Positions 1-6,580 of a stretch of DNA of 8,410 bases are shown one piece after another. The stretch is from assembly GCA_030632175.1 (NCBI GenBank), contig DAOVVG010000092.1, forward strand, positions 1 through 8,410, written 5' to 3'. The DNA is from Gammaproteobacteria bacterium. GTDB taxonomy: Bacteria; Pseudomonadota; Gammaproteobacteria; UBA9214. The notes under the pieces were generated by a model. That model had not been told where the DNA came from and searched no databases. It saw nothing but the letters and a program-made list of their open reading frames with translations. The first letter of the stretch is position 1, and each line of letters opens with the position of its first letter. The position numbers were made by a program, and so were the translations under genes.

Positions 1-106
1 CAGGCGCGCCCTGGTAGAAGGCTTCAAAAATCCGTTCACGTTCAGCCGGAGGGATGCCTGACCCCGAGTCGGCAACCTATATGACTGCCTGGTTGTCACG
101 CCGGGT
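1..106 (-). pseudogene. Separated C-terminal part of the same kinase, ATPase G box
   Basis: Reading on past the TAG at 107-109 in the same frame gives TRRDNQAVI, a second TAG at 77-79, then VADSGSGIPPAERER and IFEAFYQGAP up to the window edge. The DSGSG motif is the G1 box and IFEAFYQG the F-box region of a HATPase_c domain, exactly what should follow the N box of the upstream part. There is no frameshift and no missing residue pattern, so the two ambers are the only visible damage. Each could arise from CAG (Gln) by one C-to-T change. No convincing restart codon with a ribosome site is visible between them. The remainder of the domain lies outside the window. Confidence 0.75.
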
Positions 107-1288
107 CTATAGTACCCAGTGGGGTGCGCCTTCCGGTGAGTATTTGATCGCGTTGGAAACCAGGTTGTCTACCACAGTACGCAATTTCTCTTTATCTCCA
201 GCCAGGCTGATTGGCAGCAAGGAGAGCCGCAAATCCAGTTTATGTGACAGCATGGCAACCTTGTGATCTTCGAGCACGCTTTCAATGATGGTCTTCAGTT
301 CCACGCGGCTGCGGAAGAGGCTGGAAGCCCGTGAACGCATCATACTGAAATCGAGCAAATTCTCGATCAGCTTTTGCAGCTGCAGGCTGCTATCCTTGAG
401 AATTCCCGCTATTTCCCGTTGTTGCTCGTTAAGTTCGCCAACCACCTTGTCATCAAGCAGCTCTGCCCCTTCTCTTATTGCGGTCAACGGGGTTTTTAGA
501 TTATGGGAAACACGCTGCAGAAACTTGGTCTTTTCCTGCTCCAGCTCAAGCAGGCGGTTGCGCAGCCAGTCGAGGCGTTCACCCAGTTGTTCCAGGTCGC
601 GGGGACCGGTAACCTTCACGCTCTCCTGAAATTGCCCGTCACCGAGGCGGCGTATTGCCTGGTCTACCTGTTTGATTGGCCGGGCGATCAATACGGCAAA
701 GAATACCGTCAAAAACAGGGCCGCCGGCACCAGCGCGACTGCCTGGACAACCAGTGTGCGTTGTACATTTTTGGACCTGCCCTGTATCTCCTCAACACCC
801 CGCGCGATCAGGTCCTGGTTGTCGACCAGGATCTCCTGTGCTGTTTGCGCAAGCCCTGCGAACCGGGACAGGACTGCAGCAGTCTCGGGCGCATCATGCG
901 GGTAGTTCCCGAGAATGGAATGCACTTCATCTTCAGAAATACGCAGTTCTTCGAGCAGGTTCCGCTGTTCACCTTCCAGGTCCAGTGTTTCCAGTGAACG
1001 CGCGGTATCAACAAATCTTGCATGATTCTCTTCGTAGACATCAAGCAGCACATCATCACCCAGCACCTGGTACTGACTGGCATTGCGTTCCATGGCGGTG
1101 ATTGCCTCAACCAGCACCTGGCTGCTCTGGGTTATCAGTACGCTTTGAAACAGGGTGCGCTGGCTATGACTCATCAGTCGGTCAACCGAAACGGTTGCGA
1201 CCACCAGTGCAGCGATGAGTGGTAATGCCACCAGGGAGAATCCGACCAGGATCAGTCGTAATATGGATTTAGGGCGGTAAAATTTCAC
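107..1288 (-). CDS. GlrK/QseE-like sensor histidine kinase, cut short by an amber codon
   Basis: Membrane sensor kinase of a two-component system, expected to autophosphorylate a histidine and pass phosphate to a response regulator. Counting from a GTG start at 1288, the protein shows a first membrane segment (about 9-31), a periplasmic sensor region (about 36-175), a second membrane segment (about 179-202), a HAMP linker (about 200-250), the H box VSHNLKTPLTAIREG with the phospho-acceptor His262, and the N box DNLVSNAIKYSPEG (about 374-387). A TAG at 107-109 then ends it at 393 residues, before the ATP-binding G boxes. The IREG stretch after the H box and the QYQVLGD-type sensor sequence resemble GlrK/QseE. 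The GTG start is preferred because KFYRPKSILRLILVGF is the usual N-terminal pattern; an ATG at 1438 would add 50 low-complexity residues. Only a weak GAGACAAGA precedes the GTG. If translation stops here the protein lacks its catalytic lobe and should not autophosphorylate. The cognate regulator would lie beyond the left edge. Confidence 0.8.
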   Translation of the reverse strand: MKFYRPKSILRLILVGFSLVALPLIAALVVATVSVDRLMSHSQRTLFQSVLITQSSQVLVEAITAMERNASQYQVLGDDVLLDVYEENHARFVDTARSLETLDLEGEQRNLLEELRISEDEVHSILGNYPHDAPETAAVLSRFAGLAQTAQEILVDNQDLIARGVEEIQGRSKNVQRTLVVQAVALVPAALFLTVFFAVLIARPIKQVDQAIRRLGDGQFQESVKVTGPRDLEQLGERLDWLRNRLLELEQEKTKFLQRVSHNLKTPLTAIREGAELLDDKVVGELNEQQREIAGILKDSSLQLQKLIENLLDFSMMRSRASSLFRSRVELKTIIESVLEDHKVAMLSHKLDLRLSLLPISLAGDKEKLRTVVDNLVSNAIKYSPEGAPHWVL

Positions 1289-1420
1289 TCTTGTCTCATT
1301 GAAAAATGGACCGCAGCAGACATGCACGGGCGCGCCGGATCTGGCGTAAACAAAGGAGGGTAGTCTACCAGAAAAGCAGGCAGGATCTGTGTGGTCAGGC
1401 CTTCGGCAGGTGGAGGCGGG

Positions 1421-1467
1421 TAAAAACCCTGTCCGCAATGTGGGGTTTTGCCTGCATTACCGGCAAA
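1421..1467 (-). terminator. Possible weak terminator or hairpin pair after the lipoprotein gene
   Basis: In the gap between the lipoprotein stop and the kinase start, two adjacent inverted repeats occur. TTTGCC (1447-1452) pairs with GGCAAA (1462-1467) around a 9-base loop. AAAACCC (1423-1429) pairs with GGGTTTT (1443-1449) around a 13-base loop. On the minus strand the second hairpin ends in GGGTTTTTA, giving a short U tract. The two hairpins overlap by three bases and so would exclude each other. The stems are short, and attenuation or nothing at all are equally possible. Confidence 0.3.
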
Positions 1468-1509
1468 GGCTGCTTACGCGTGATGCGATCAGGGTATTAC
1501 CACCCGGGG

Positions 1510-2955
1510 TCAGGCATCAAAAAGATTTACATACTCGGAGATCGTGCCGTTGTAGCCGCAAAAGCCACGGGATACAGACGGGCACATTTCAGCCTTGATG
1601 CGGTCTTCGTTCGGCCACGGCCAGAGTGGCTCACTGGTGCCGTATTGAACTTGTGGTATTAAATCCGCAGGCCTGACAGCATAAGCTCCGAAGTTCATAT
1701 CCACCAGCGTATGCACGCCGCCACAGGTGGGTGGGTCGTCTGTTGCTGGATCACTCGGGTCATCTTCGGTGCAGCCAATATAAAGTGTGTTCGCCTCGCT
1801 GCCTGCCGTGGGGTAAACGTTTACACGGTCTGCGTCGATTACAGAGACGCCGGGATAAGGCCGGTTGGCGCCGTCAATCCAGAAGCCGCCAGTGCCCGAT
1901 TCGCCAGTATTTTTCAGGGATACAAAATCCCTGATCGTATAAGTCGCGCCGATATCCTCTACCGCGTCTGCTTCGAACTGCAACGAGATATCTTCAGAGT
2001 TGAGGGACATGCAGCCAAGCCAGCTGTTTCGGCCCAGTAATTCGCCTTCGGGCTGTGGCGCCTGGTTCGAGTCATGTTGTGCCGTAGAAAAATCAGCATA
2101 ACCATAAGGATTTGCACCCAGTATTCTGTCTATAACGATTACGTTTTCCAGTGTCGTATCGTGTGAGTTATATACGGTGATTCCAGGGCTGAAGTTGCCG
2201 CTGCTGTCTCCACACCAGTCCTGGTCGCAACCATCGCCGCGCAGCAGCACGCGCCGCCAGGTGTTGTGATGGGAGCGGTACGTTGAGCCCAGGCTGCGGA
2301 TATTTTCGCCCCAGAGCCAGACATCCTCGACCAGGTTATAGGTGTTGCCCTGATCGTGGTCGATCGTGCCGATACCAAAGCCGCCTTCAAAGCCGCTGTT
2401 TTTGATGGCGATGAAATCACCGTTGTAGATGCTGCCGCCACCATGAAAGGTTAGGCCACAGACAAAGATGTACTGGACCTTGTCGAAGGTCAGGCCGAGG
2501 CGGAGGCTGCCCTCGATACTGACCTGGCCGGGGTTTTCGGCCCTGACGATGGTAGGGATTTGTGTGCTGGTTCCTGAGGGCATCTGGCCGGAGAGCGGGA
2601 TGCCATTGCCATTGTCGTCGAACAGGTTAAGGGTGCCGTTCTCGCTGAGCGAGTAGTAGCCGTTCTTGAGGACCAGTTCATCGCCGGCCGTTAGCATGGA
2701 GACGGCTTGCTTGAAGGTCTTGCAGGGTGCGACCTCGCTGCAACTGCTCCTGCCCCCGTCGTCATCGCCGTTGGGTGCTATGAAATATTGATTGATGCCT
2801 GCGGGAAAACTGTCACAGTCCGCGCCGGTGGCCGATAGTGTGGCCCCGCCCGTAGCCGCAATCCGGGTTGAGCCTGAACCGCCGCACCCTGCCAGGGAAA
2901 AGGCGAGCAGTAATAAAATGCCTGTTAGAGAGCGCTTTATATTGAATGAGTCCAT
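1510..2955 (-). CDS. Secreted lipoprotein with predicted right-handed beta-helix fold
   Basis: Predicted cell-envelope lipoprotein of about 481 residues. The chosen start gives MDSFNIKRSLTGILLLLAFSLAGC: a charged N region, a hydrophobic core, and a lipobox LAGC with lipidated Cys24. Residue +2 is Gly, not Asp, which favours the outer membrane. An in-frame ATG at 2979 would add eight residues, and the open frame reaches 3090; neither improves the signal peptide. After a Gly/Ser/Ala-rich linker comes QYFIAPNGDDDGG and then PCKTFKQAVSMLTAGDELVLKNGYYS, the usual opening of parallel beta-helix polysaccharide-binding or lyase proteins. Short strand-turn units follow (for example GSIYNGDFIAIKNSGFEGG, TLENVIVIDR). 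Eleven further cysteines suggest periplasmic disulfides. The C-terminus (PLWPWPNEDRIKAEMC, then GTISEYVNLFDA) shows no PEP-CTERM or other sorting signal. Enzymatic activity cannot be read from the sequence; carbohydrate binding or cleavage is an inference. It is transcribed away from the acyl operon. Confidence 0.75.
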   Translation of the reverse strand: MDSFNIKRSLTGILLLLAFSLAGCGGSGSTRIAATGGATLSATGADCDSFPAGINQYFIAPNGDDDGGRSSCSEVAPCKTFKQAVSMLTAGDELVLKNGYYSLSENGTLNLFDDNGNGIPLSGQMPSGTSTQIPTIVRAENPGQVSIEGSLRLGLTFDKVQYIFVCGLTFHGGGSIYNGDFIAIKNSGFEGGFGIGTIDHDQGNTYNLVEDVWLWGENIRSLGSTYRSHHNTWRRVLLRGDGCDQDWCGDSSGNFSPGITVYNSHDTTLENVIVIDRILGANPYGYADFSTAQHDSNQAPQPEGELLGRNSWLGCMSLNSEDISLQFEADAVEDIGATYTIRDFVSLKNTGESGTGGFWIDGANRPYPGVSVIDADRVNVYPTAGSEANTLYIGCTEDDPSDPATDDPPTCGGVHTLVDMNFGAYAVRPADLIPQVQYGTSEPLWPWPNEDRIKAEMCPSVSRGFCGYNGTISEYVNLFDA

Positions 2956-3078
2956 GTGTTTACCCGTGTCAGTTTTCATTGCCCCGGTATCGTTGCCGTT
3001 TCCGGTGGGACGGGGCTTAAGGAAGCGCGACCGTTTTCGATAGCACCAGAACCGGCCCTGCGCTTGTTGTTGTAACGA

Positions 3079-3131
3079 CCCTGATTCCAAAGTACTTTAC
3101 AGGTAATGTCGGAATAAAATCGGGATCAGGG
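3079..3131. repeat. 10-bp inverted repeat enclosing an AAAGTACTTT palindrome
   Basis: CCCTGATTCC (3079-3088) and GGGATCAGGG (3122-3131) can pair over ten positions, nine Watson-Crick and one G-T, across a 33-base spacer. Directly inside the left arm is the perfect 10-bp palindrome AAAGTACTTT (3089-3098). The wide spacing fits two operator half-regions or a leader RNA structure for the lipoprotein transcript. It could also be chance. Confidence 0.4.
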
Positions 3132-3192
3132 GCTTCGGGTTACTAAACCACACTAAAATCCGTGAAATTGTATCCCAAAACGCTTCTATTGG

Positions 3193-3208
3193 ACATATTT
3201 AAATATGT
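3193..3208. promoter_or_regulatory. Perfect 16-bp palindrome, candidate operator
   Basis: ACATATTTAAATATGT is identical to its reverse complement over all 16 bases. It lies about 150 bases upstream of the first acyl-operon gene and about 240 bases upstream of the lipoprotein start. Perfect AT-rich palindromes of this length in a divergent gap commonly bind homodimeric helix-turn-helix regulators. No regulator gene is visible in the window, so the binding protein is unknown. Confidence 0.45.
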
Positions 3209-3264
3209 GACGTCTGGCCTGCCTGGAGGGATTCTCAAGGTCAGCAACGCTATGTATTTCACCA

Positions 3265-3281
3265 GGTGACTTGATGTCACC
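3265..3281. promoter_or_regulatory. GGTGAC-N5-GTCACC inverted repeat, candidate operator
   Basis: GGTGAC (3265-3270), spacer TTGAT, GTCACC (3276-3281): perfect 6-bp arms with half-site centres 11 bases apart, about one helical turn. Outside one mismatched position the dyad extends by CC/GG. It sits just upstream of the weak promoter-like TTGCAC at 3291, a position suited to repressor or activator binding, and about 78 bases before the first operon gene. Confidence 0.4.
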
Positions 3282-3358
3282 CGGATATTGTTGCACTGGC
3301 TCAAAATCTGTATGTTGTATCAATTTTTTTCAGGCAAGCAGGTATCCAGGGCGATTCA

Positions 3359-3805
3359 ATGAGATTTTTAATGGTAGACAGAATCCTGGACCTGGTTCCA
3401 GGAAAGAGCATCGAGGCAATCAAGGTAATTTCGCCCTCGGAAGAACTGTTCCAGGATCATTTCCCGGGTTTTCCTGTTGTTCCCGGGGTATTGCTTACTG
3501 AAATGATGGCCCAGGCGAGCGGTAAATGCCTGTATGCAGAAAACATGGAACGCGGCTATCCGGTGCTGCTTAAAATTAAAGAGGCGAGTTTTCGTAAATG
3601 GGCGGAACCGGGACAAAGCATTCACCTGTATGCAGAGGTAAACAGTAGCAAGCAGGATTACGCAACAGTCAAGTGTCATGCAAAAGTAAACGATAATAAA
3701 ATATGTTCCGCAGAATTATTATTCAGCTTCATTAAAGAAGATAAATTTGCGGGTAGTGAAACACCTGAAATTTTTACACTAAATGGGCAAAACCATGCCG
3801 AATAA
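3359..3805 (+). CDS. FabZ-like 3-hydroxyacyl-ACP dehydratase (hot-dog fold)
   Basis: A 148-residue single hot-dog domain protein, close to FabZ in length. It should remove water from a 3-hydroxyacyl chain on an acyl carrier protein to give the trans-2-enoyl thioester in the cytosol. The active-site segment DHFPGFPVVPGVLLTEMMAQ contains His34 and Glu48. Their 14-residue spacing equals that of His54/Glu68 in E. coli FabZ, and the HFPG and PGVL motifs are intact. The opening MVDRILDLVPGKSIEAIK also follows the FabZ pattern. The last 25 or so residues after the core are family-poor. ATG at 3359 has AGGG about 8 bases upstream. It is the first gene of the operon and its end overlaps the reductase start. 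It sits away from any lpx or fab gene, so it is probably a specialised paralogue rather than the housekeeping enzyme; that last point is inference. The gene is noticeably more AT-rich in its second half. Confidence 0.85.
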   Translation: MRFLMVDRILDLVPGKSIEAIKVISPSEELFQDHFPGFPVVPGVLLTEMMAQASGKCLYAENMERGYPVLLKIKEASFRKWAEPGQSIHLYAEVNSSKQDYATVKCHAKVNDNKICSAELLFSFIKEDKFAGSETPEIFTLNGQNHAE

Positions 3806-4562
3806 TGACGCCTTCAGTCTTTCTGGAAAGACATTCCTTATAGCCGGGGGAACCCGTGGTATTGGCAGGGCCATCAGCTTGCGGTTTGCACAGGCGGGTG
3901 CAAATGTTATCGCCATCTATGTACGCGGGAAGAAGGCAGCCGGGTCCTTGCAGGATCTGGCAAGGGAGCAGGAACTGGCGATAGACTGCCTCTGCGCTGA
4001 TCTTTCCAGGCCTGCCGGACTGGAAAAAGTATCCGCATACCTCAAGGAAAAAGATATCGAGTTGTCGGGCCTGGTTTATTGTGCGGCTACCGGTGTGCAT
4101 AAACCTGCCGGTGAGTTTACCGCCAGGGAGATCAAGTGGGTGTTTTCCCTGAATATAGAAGCCTATATCGCACTGGTGAATTTATTGCTCCCGTACTTTA
4201 AGGAAGGCTCCAGCATTATTGCCATATCATCGAAGGGTGCTACCAGGGCAGTGCATGAATATGGCCTGGTTGGTGCATCCAAGGGTGCCCTGGAAGCGTA
4301 TTCCCGGCACCTGGCTGCCGAGCTGGCTGAGCGCAAGATACGTGTAAATATTCTAACGCCGGGGACTGTGCGTACGGAAGCATGGGATGCATTGCCGGAT
4401 AGTGAGCGGCGCCTGGCCGATGCTGAAGCAAGGACACCACTTGGCAGGCTGGTTACTGTTGATGAGGTGGCTTACAGCGCGCAATTTTTGTGCTCGGATG
4501 CGGCGTCAGGTGTTGTTGGTCTCTCGCTGCTTGTTGATGGTGGTGCAGGGATCATGGAATGA
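3783..4562 (+). CDS. FabL-like short-chain reductase, probable enoyl-ACP reductase
   Basis: A 259-residue Rossmann-fold short-chain dehydrogenase/reductase. Visible motifs are the cofactor loop GGTRGIG (22-28), the CAATGV segment (100-105, in place of NNAG/NNAASG), SSKG (149-152), and the catalytic Tyr160 with Lys167 in EYGLVGASK. The Y-x6-K spacing is that of enoyl-ACP reductases (FabI, FabL) and not the Y-x3-K of ketoreductases such as FabG. The neighbouring sequence GASKGALEAYSRHLAAEL and the C-terminal VDGG resemble Bacillus FabL. Reduction of an enoyl-ACP with NAD(P)H is therefore the best guess, and it fits directly after the dehydratase. The cofactor cannot be settled. The start at 3783 overlaps the upstream stop by 23 bases; ATG at 3795 is a possible alternative, and neither has a strong ribosome site, which suggests translational coupling. 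Confidence 0.8.
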   Translation: MGKTMPNNDAFSLSGKTFLIAGGTRGIGRAISLRFAQAGANVIAIYVRGKKAAGSLQDLAREQELAIDCLCADLSRPAGLEKVSAYLKEKDIELSGLVYCAATGVHKPAGEFTAREIKWVFSLNIEAYIALVNLLLPYFKEGSSIIAISSKGATRAVHEYGLVGASKGALEAYSRHLAAELAERKIRVNILTPGTVRTEAWDALPDSERRLADAEARTPLGRLVTVDEVAYSAQFLCSDAASGVVGLSLLVDGGAGIME

Positions 4563-4593
4563 AATGACTATTTGTCTGAGTGGCAACTAGGCC

Positions 4594-6537
4594 ATGTGTG
4601 GTATTGCCGGTATCGTGAATAAACATGACGGGCGTGATGGTTCACGGGCTGTTGTGGAGCGCATGGTTTCCCTGGTTAGTCACCGTGGTCCAGACGACAG
4701 GGGAATATACGAAGATGATGACGTAATCCTTGGCCATGCGCGCTTGAGCATTATTGACCTCGCCGGGGGTGTGCAACCCATTCATAATGAAGACAGGTCC
4801 TTGTGGGTTGTCTTTAATGGTGAAATATTCAATTACATTGAATTACGTCAACAGCTGCAGAATGACGGGCACGTGTTTTACACGCACTCTGATACAGAAG
4901 TCATTGTCCATTTGTATGAGCAGTATGGAGATGACTTTGTAAACTATCTGAACGGGCAGTTTGCCATCGCATTATGGGACAAGAAGAAACAGCGGCTGCT
5001 GCTGCTGCGTGATCGCGCAGGCATAGTTCCACTCTTTTTTTCGCAGGATGACCAGCGCCTGGTGTTCGGTTCTGAAATCAAATCGGTGTTATGCGGCATT
5101 GGCCGCAAACCTGCAATGAATATTGCAGCACTGGACCAGATATTCACATTCTGGTCGCCGGTCTCGCCAAACACCCTGTTTGAAGGCGTCCATGAGCTGT
5201 CCCCCGGGCATATCGCCATCTATGAGCGCGGTCGTTTGACTTCACGCCGTTACTGGGACTGGCAATTCCCGGAACATGGGGAGTATGAAGCTGCAGGCGA
5301 GGATGCGTTGGCAGATGAATTGCACGCCTTGCTGGTTGACGCAACACGGATTCGTCTGCGTGCAGATGTGCCGGTTGGAGCGTACTTGTCAGGCGGGCTG
5401 GATTCCTCGATTCTGACTTGCCTGATTCATCATTACGGGGGTGTGCCGTTACGCACATTTTCCATTGGTTTTGAAGATGATTCCCTGGATGAATCCGGAT
5501 ATCAGCAAGAACTCATTGATCATCTCGGGGCTGAACACACGCGCATCCTCTGCAGGCATGAAGATATTGCGGCCAGGCTGGAAAAAACCATCTGGCATAC
5601 TGAATCGGCCATATTGAGAACGGCGCCTGTGCCAATGGGGCAATTGTCGGGCCTGGTGCATGAACAGAACTACAAGGTTGTACTAACCGGTGAAGGTGCA
5701 GACGAGGTATTTGGCGGCTACGATATATTCAAGGAAGCCAAGATACGGCAGTTCTGGGCGCGTTATCCTCAGTCAGAATGCAGGCCTTTATTGCTGAAGA
5801 AGCTGTACCCCTATCTTGATCTTTCCGGGGGGCGCGGCAAGGCCTATGTCCAGGCATTCTTTGGTGCCGGCCTTGAACAGTCAGCTGCACCCTGTTTTTC
5901 CCATATTCCGCGCTGGACAACAACGTCACAAATAAAAATGTTTTATTCCGATGAGTCAAGGGAACGTTTGAAAGCTGATGCTGTTGATGCAATACGCGCA
6001 AGCCTTCCGGAACAAATCCATCAATGGCACCCCTTTAACAAGGCGCAATATATCGAGGCAAAATCGCTTATGGGCGGTTATCTGCTGAGTTCCCAGGGCG
6101 ATCGTATGCTTATGATGAATTCAGTGGAAGGCCGCTTCCCGTATCTTGACCATCGGGTGATAGAATTTGCCAATCGTCTGCCGCCAAAGCTGAAAATGAA
6201 GGTATTGAATGAAAAATACCTGCTGAAACAGACAATGGCGAAATATCTGCCAAAGTCTGTTCTGGAACGATTCAAGCAGCCTTACCGGGCGCCCGATATA
6301 CCTTCATTCTTTACAGGCAGCACGCCGGAATATGTAGAAGAAGCGCTCAGCGAGGATGCGCTTGACAGGTCCGGGTACTTTGACTCCAAAAAGGTGTCGA
6401 TGCTGCTTAAAAAGATCAAACGCGGCAATGCGGTCAGTGCCAGGGACAACATGGTATTTACAGGCGTTTTATCCACGCAGATCTGGCACCGGCTGTTTAT
6501 CGAAGACTTCGAGAGCAATATACTTAACCACGCCTGA
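4594..6537 (+). CDS. asnB: Asparagine-synthetase-family glutamine amidotransferase
   Basis: A 647-residue class II glutamine amidotransferase fused to an ATP-pyrophosphatase synthetase domain. Cys2 in MCGIAGI is the N-terminal nucleophile that frees ammonia from glutamine; RGPDD (31-35), FNGEIFN (74-80) and HSDTEV (98-103) complete the glutaminase pocket. SGGLDSS (266-272) is the PP-loop that adenylates the acceptor carboxylate, and LTGEGADEVFGGYD (364-377) is also typical. The length matches the long AsnB/AsnO and exopolysaccharide-associated types rather than the 554-residue E. coli AsnB. The usual DRxGxKPLYY is changed to DRAGIVPLFF (140-149). The acceptor may be aspartate, but placement between a reductase and an acyl carrier/ligase pair argues for amidation of a dedicated substrate such as an acyl, amino or sugar acid (inference). 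The gene follows the reductase after 31 bases. The asnB symbol is the family name and not proof of substrate. Confidence 0.85.
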   Translation: MCGIAGIVNKHDGRDGSRAVVERMVSLVSHRGPDDRGIYEDDDVILGHARLSIIDLAGGVQPIHNEDRSLWVVFNGEIFNYIELRQQLQNDGHVFYTHSDTEVIVHLYEQYGDDFVNYLNGQFAIALWDKKKQRLLLLRDRAGIVPLFFSQDDQRLVFGSEIKSVLCGIGRKPAMNIAALDQIFTFWSPVSPNTLFEGVHELSPGHIAIYERGRLTSRRYWDWQFPEHGEYEAAGEDALADELHALLVDATRIRLRADVPVGAYLSGGLDSSILTCLIHHYGGVPLRTFSIGFEDDSLDESGYQQELIDHLGAEHTRILCRHEDIAARLEKTIWHTESAILRTAPVPMGQLSGLVHEQNYKVVLTGEGADEVFGGYDIFKEAKIRQFWARYPQSECRPLLLKKLYPYLDLSGGRGKAYVQAFFGAGLEQSAAPCFSHIPRWTTTSQIKMFYSDESRERLKADAVDAIRASLPEQIHQWHPFNKAQYIEAKSLMGGYLLSSQGDRMLMMNSVEGRFPYLDHRVIEFANRLPPKLKMKVLNEKYLLKQTMAKYLPKSVLERFKQPYRAPDIPSFFTGSTPEYVEEALSEDALDRSGYFDSKKVSMLLKKIKRGNAVSARDNMVFTGVLSTQIWHRLFIEDFESNILNHA

Positions 6538-6569
6538 AATTCGCGCATTCCGGGAACAAGGCTTTTACC

Positions 6570-6574
6570 GAGGT
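6570..6574 (+). promoter_or_regulatory. Strong ribosome binding site fixing the carrier-protein start
   Basis: GAGGT six bases before ATG at 6581. It is the clearest Shine-Dalgarno site in the operon. It shows that the carrier protein begins at 6581 and not at upstream in-frame ATGs inside the amidotransferase gene. A strong site fits the need for more carrier than enzyme. Confidence 0.7.
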
Positions 6575-6580
6575 AGATTG

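Larger units (their letters stand above)
2956..3358. promoter_or_regulatory. Divergent intergenic region, about 400 bases, no gene seen
   Basis: This stretch separates the leftward lipoprotein gene from the rightward acyl operon and must hold the promoters for both. I see no credible small gene. AT-rich blocks (around 3090-3120, 3160-3210 and 3300-3330) alternate with GC-rich ones. A possible weak promoter for the operon is TTGCAC at 3291-3296 with TTGTAT at 3315-3320, 18 bases apart; the -10 match is poor. No sigma-54 TGGCA-N7-TTGC site was found by eye. Dyad elements within it are listed separately. AGGG at about 3347-3350 is the likely ribosome site of the first operon gene. Confidence 0.5.

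Noticed and set aside
77..109. Pyrrolysine insertion at the UAG codons
   Set aside because: Histidine kinases have no need for pyrrolysine here, neither site is at a catalytic residue, and no pyl gene is in view; nonsense mutation or Gln read-through is simpler.
503..1101. Long plus-strand open frames opposite the kinase
   Set aside because: They lie antisense to a well-supported kinase gene, show no recognisable domains, and are explained by its codon pattern.
1359..1369. GGTAG-T-CTACC short dyad upstream of the kinase
   Set aside because: Five-bp arms are too short to distinguish from chance, and no promoter elements align with it.
1289..1438. Upstream ATG extension of the kinase by 50 residues
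   Set aside because: The extra residues are unlike any kinase N-terminus, and the membrane segment pattern begins naturally at GTG 1288.
1510..1560. PEP-CTERM or other C-terminal sorting signal on the lipoprotein
   Set aside because: The C-terminus GTISEYVNLFDA has no PEP motif, no membrane segment and no basic tail.
1711..2040. Plus-strand open frame within the lipoprotein gene
   Set aside because: Antisense shadow without ribosome site or domain; the minus-strand lipoprotein has a clear signal peptide and fold pattern.
2956..3358. Sigma-54 promoter for the acyl operon, suggested by the GlrK-type kinase nearby
   Set aside because: No TGGCA-N7-TTGC match with the required GG/GC spacing was found on either strand by eye.
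6356..6580. N-terminal extension of the carrier protein into the amidotransferase gene
   Set aside because: The upstream part is an out-of-frame reading of the AsnB C-terminus; GAGGT before ATG 6581 and normal carrier length settle the start.
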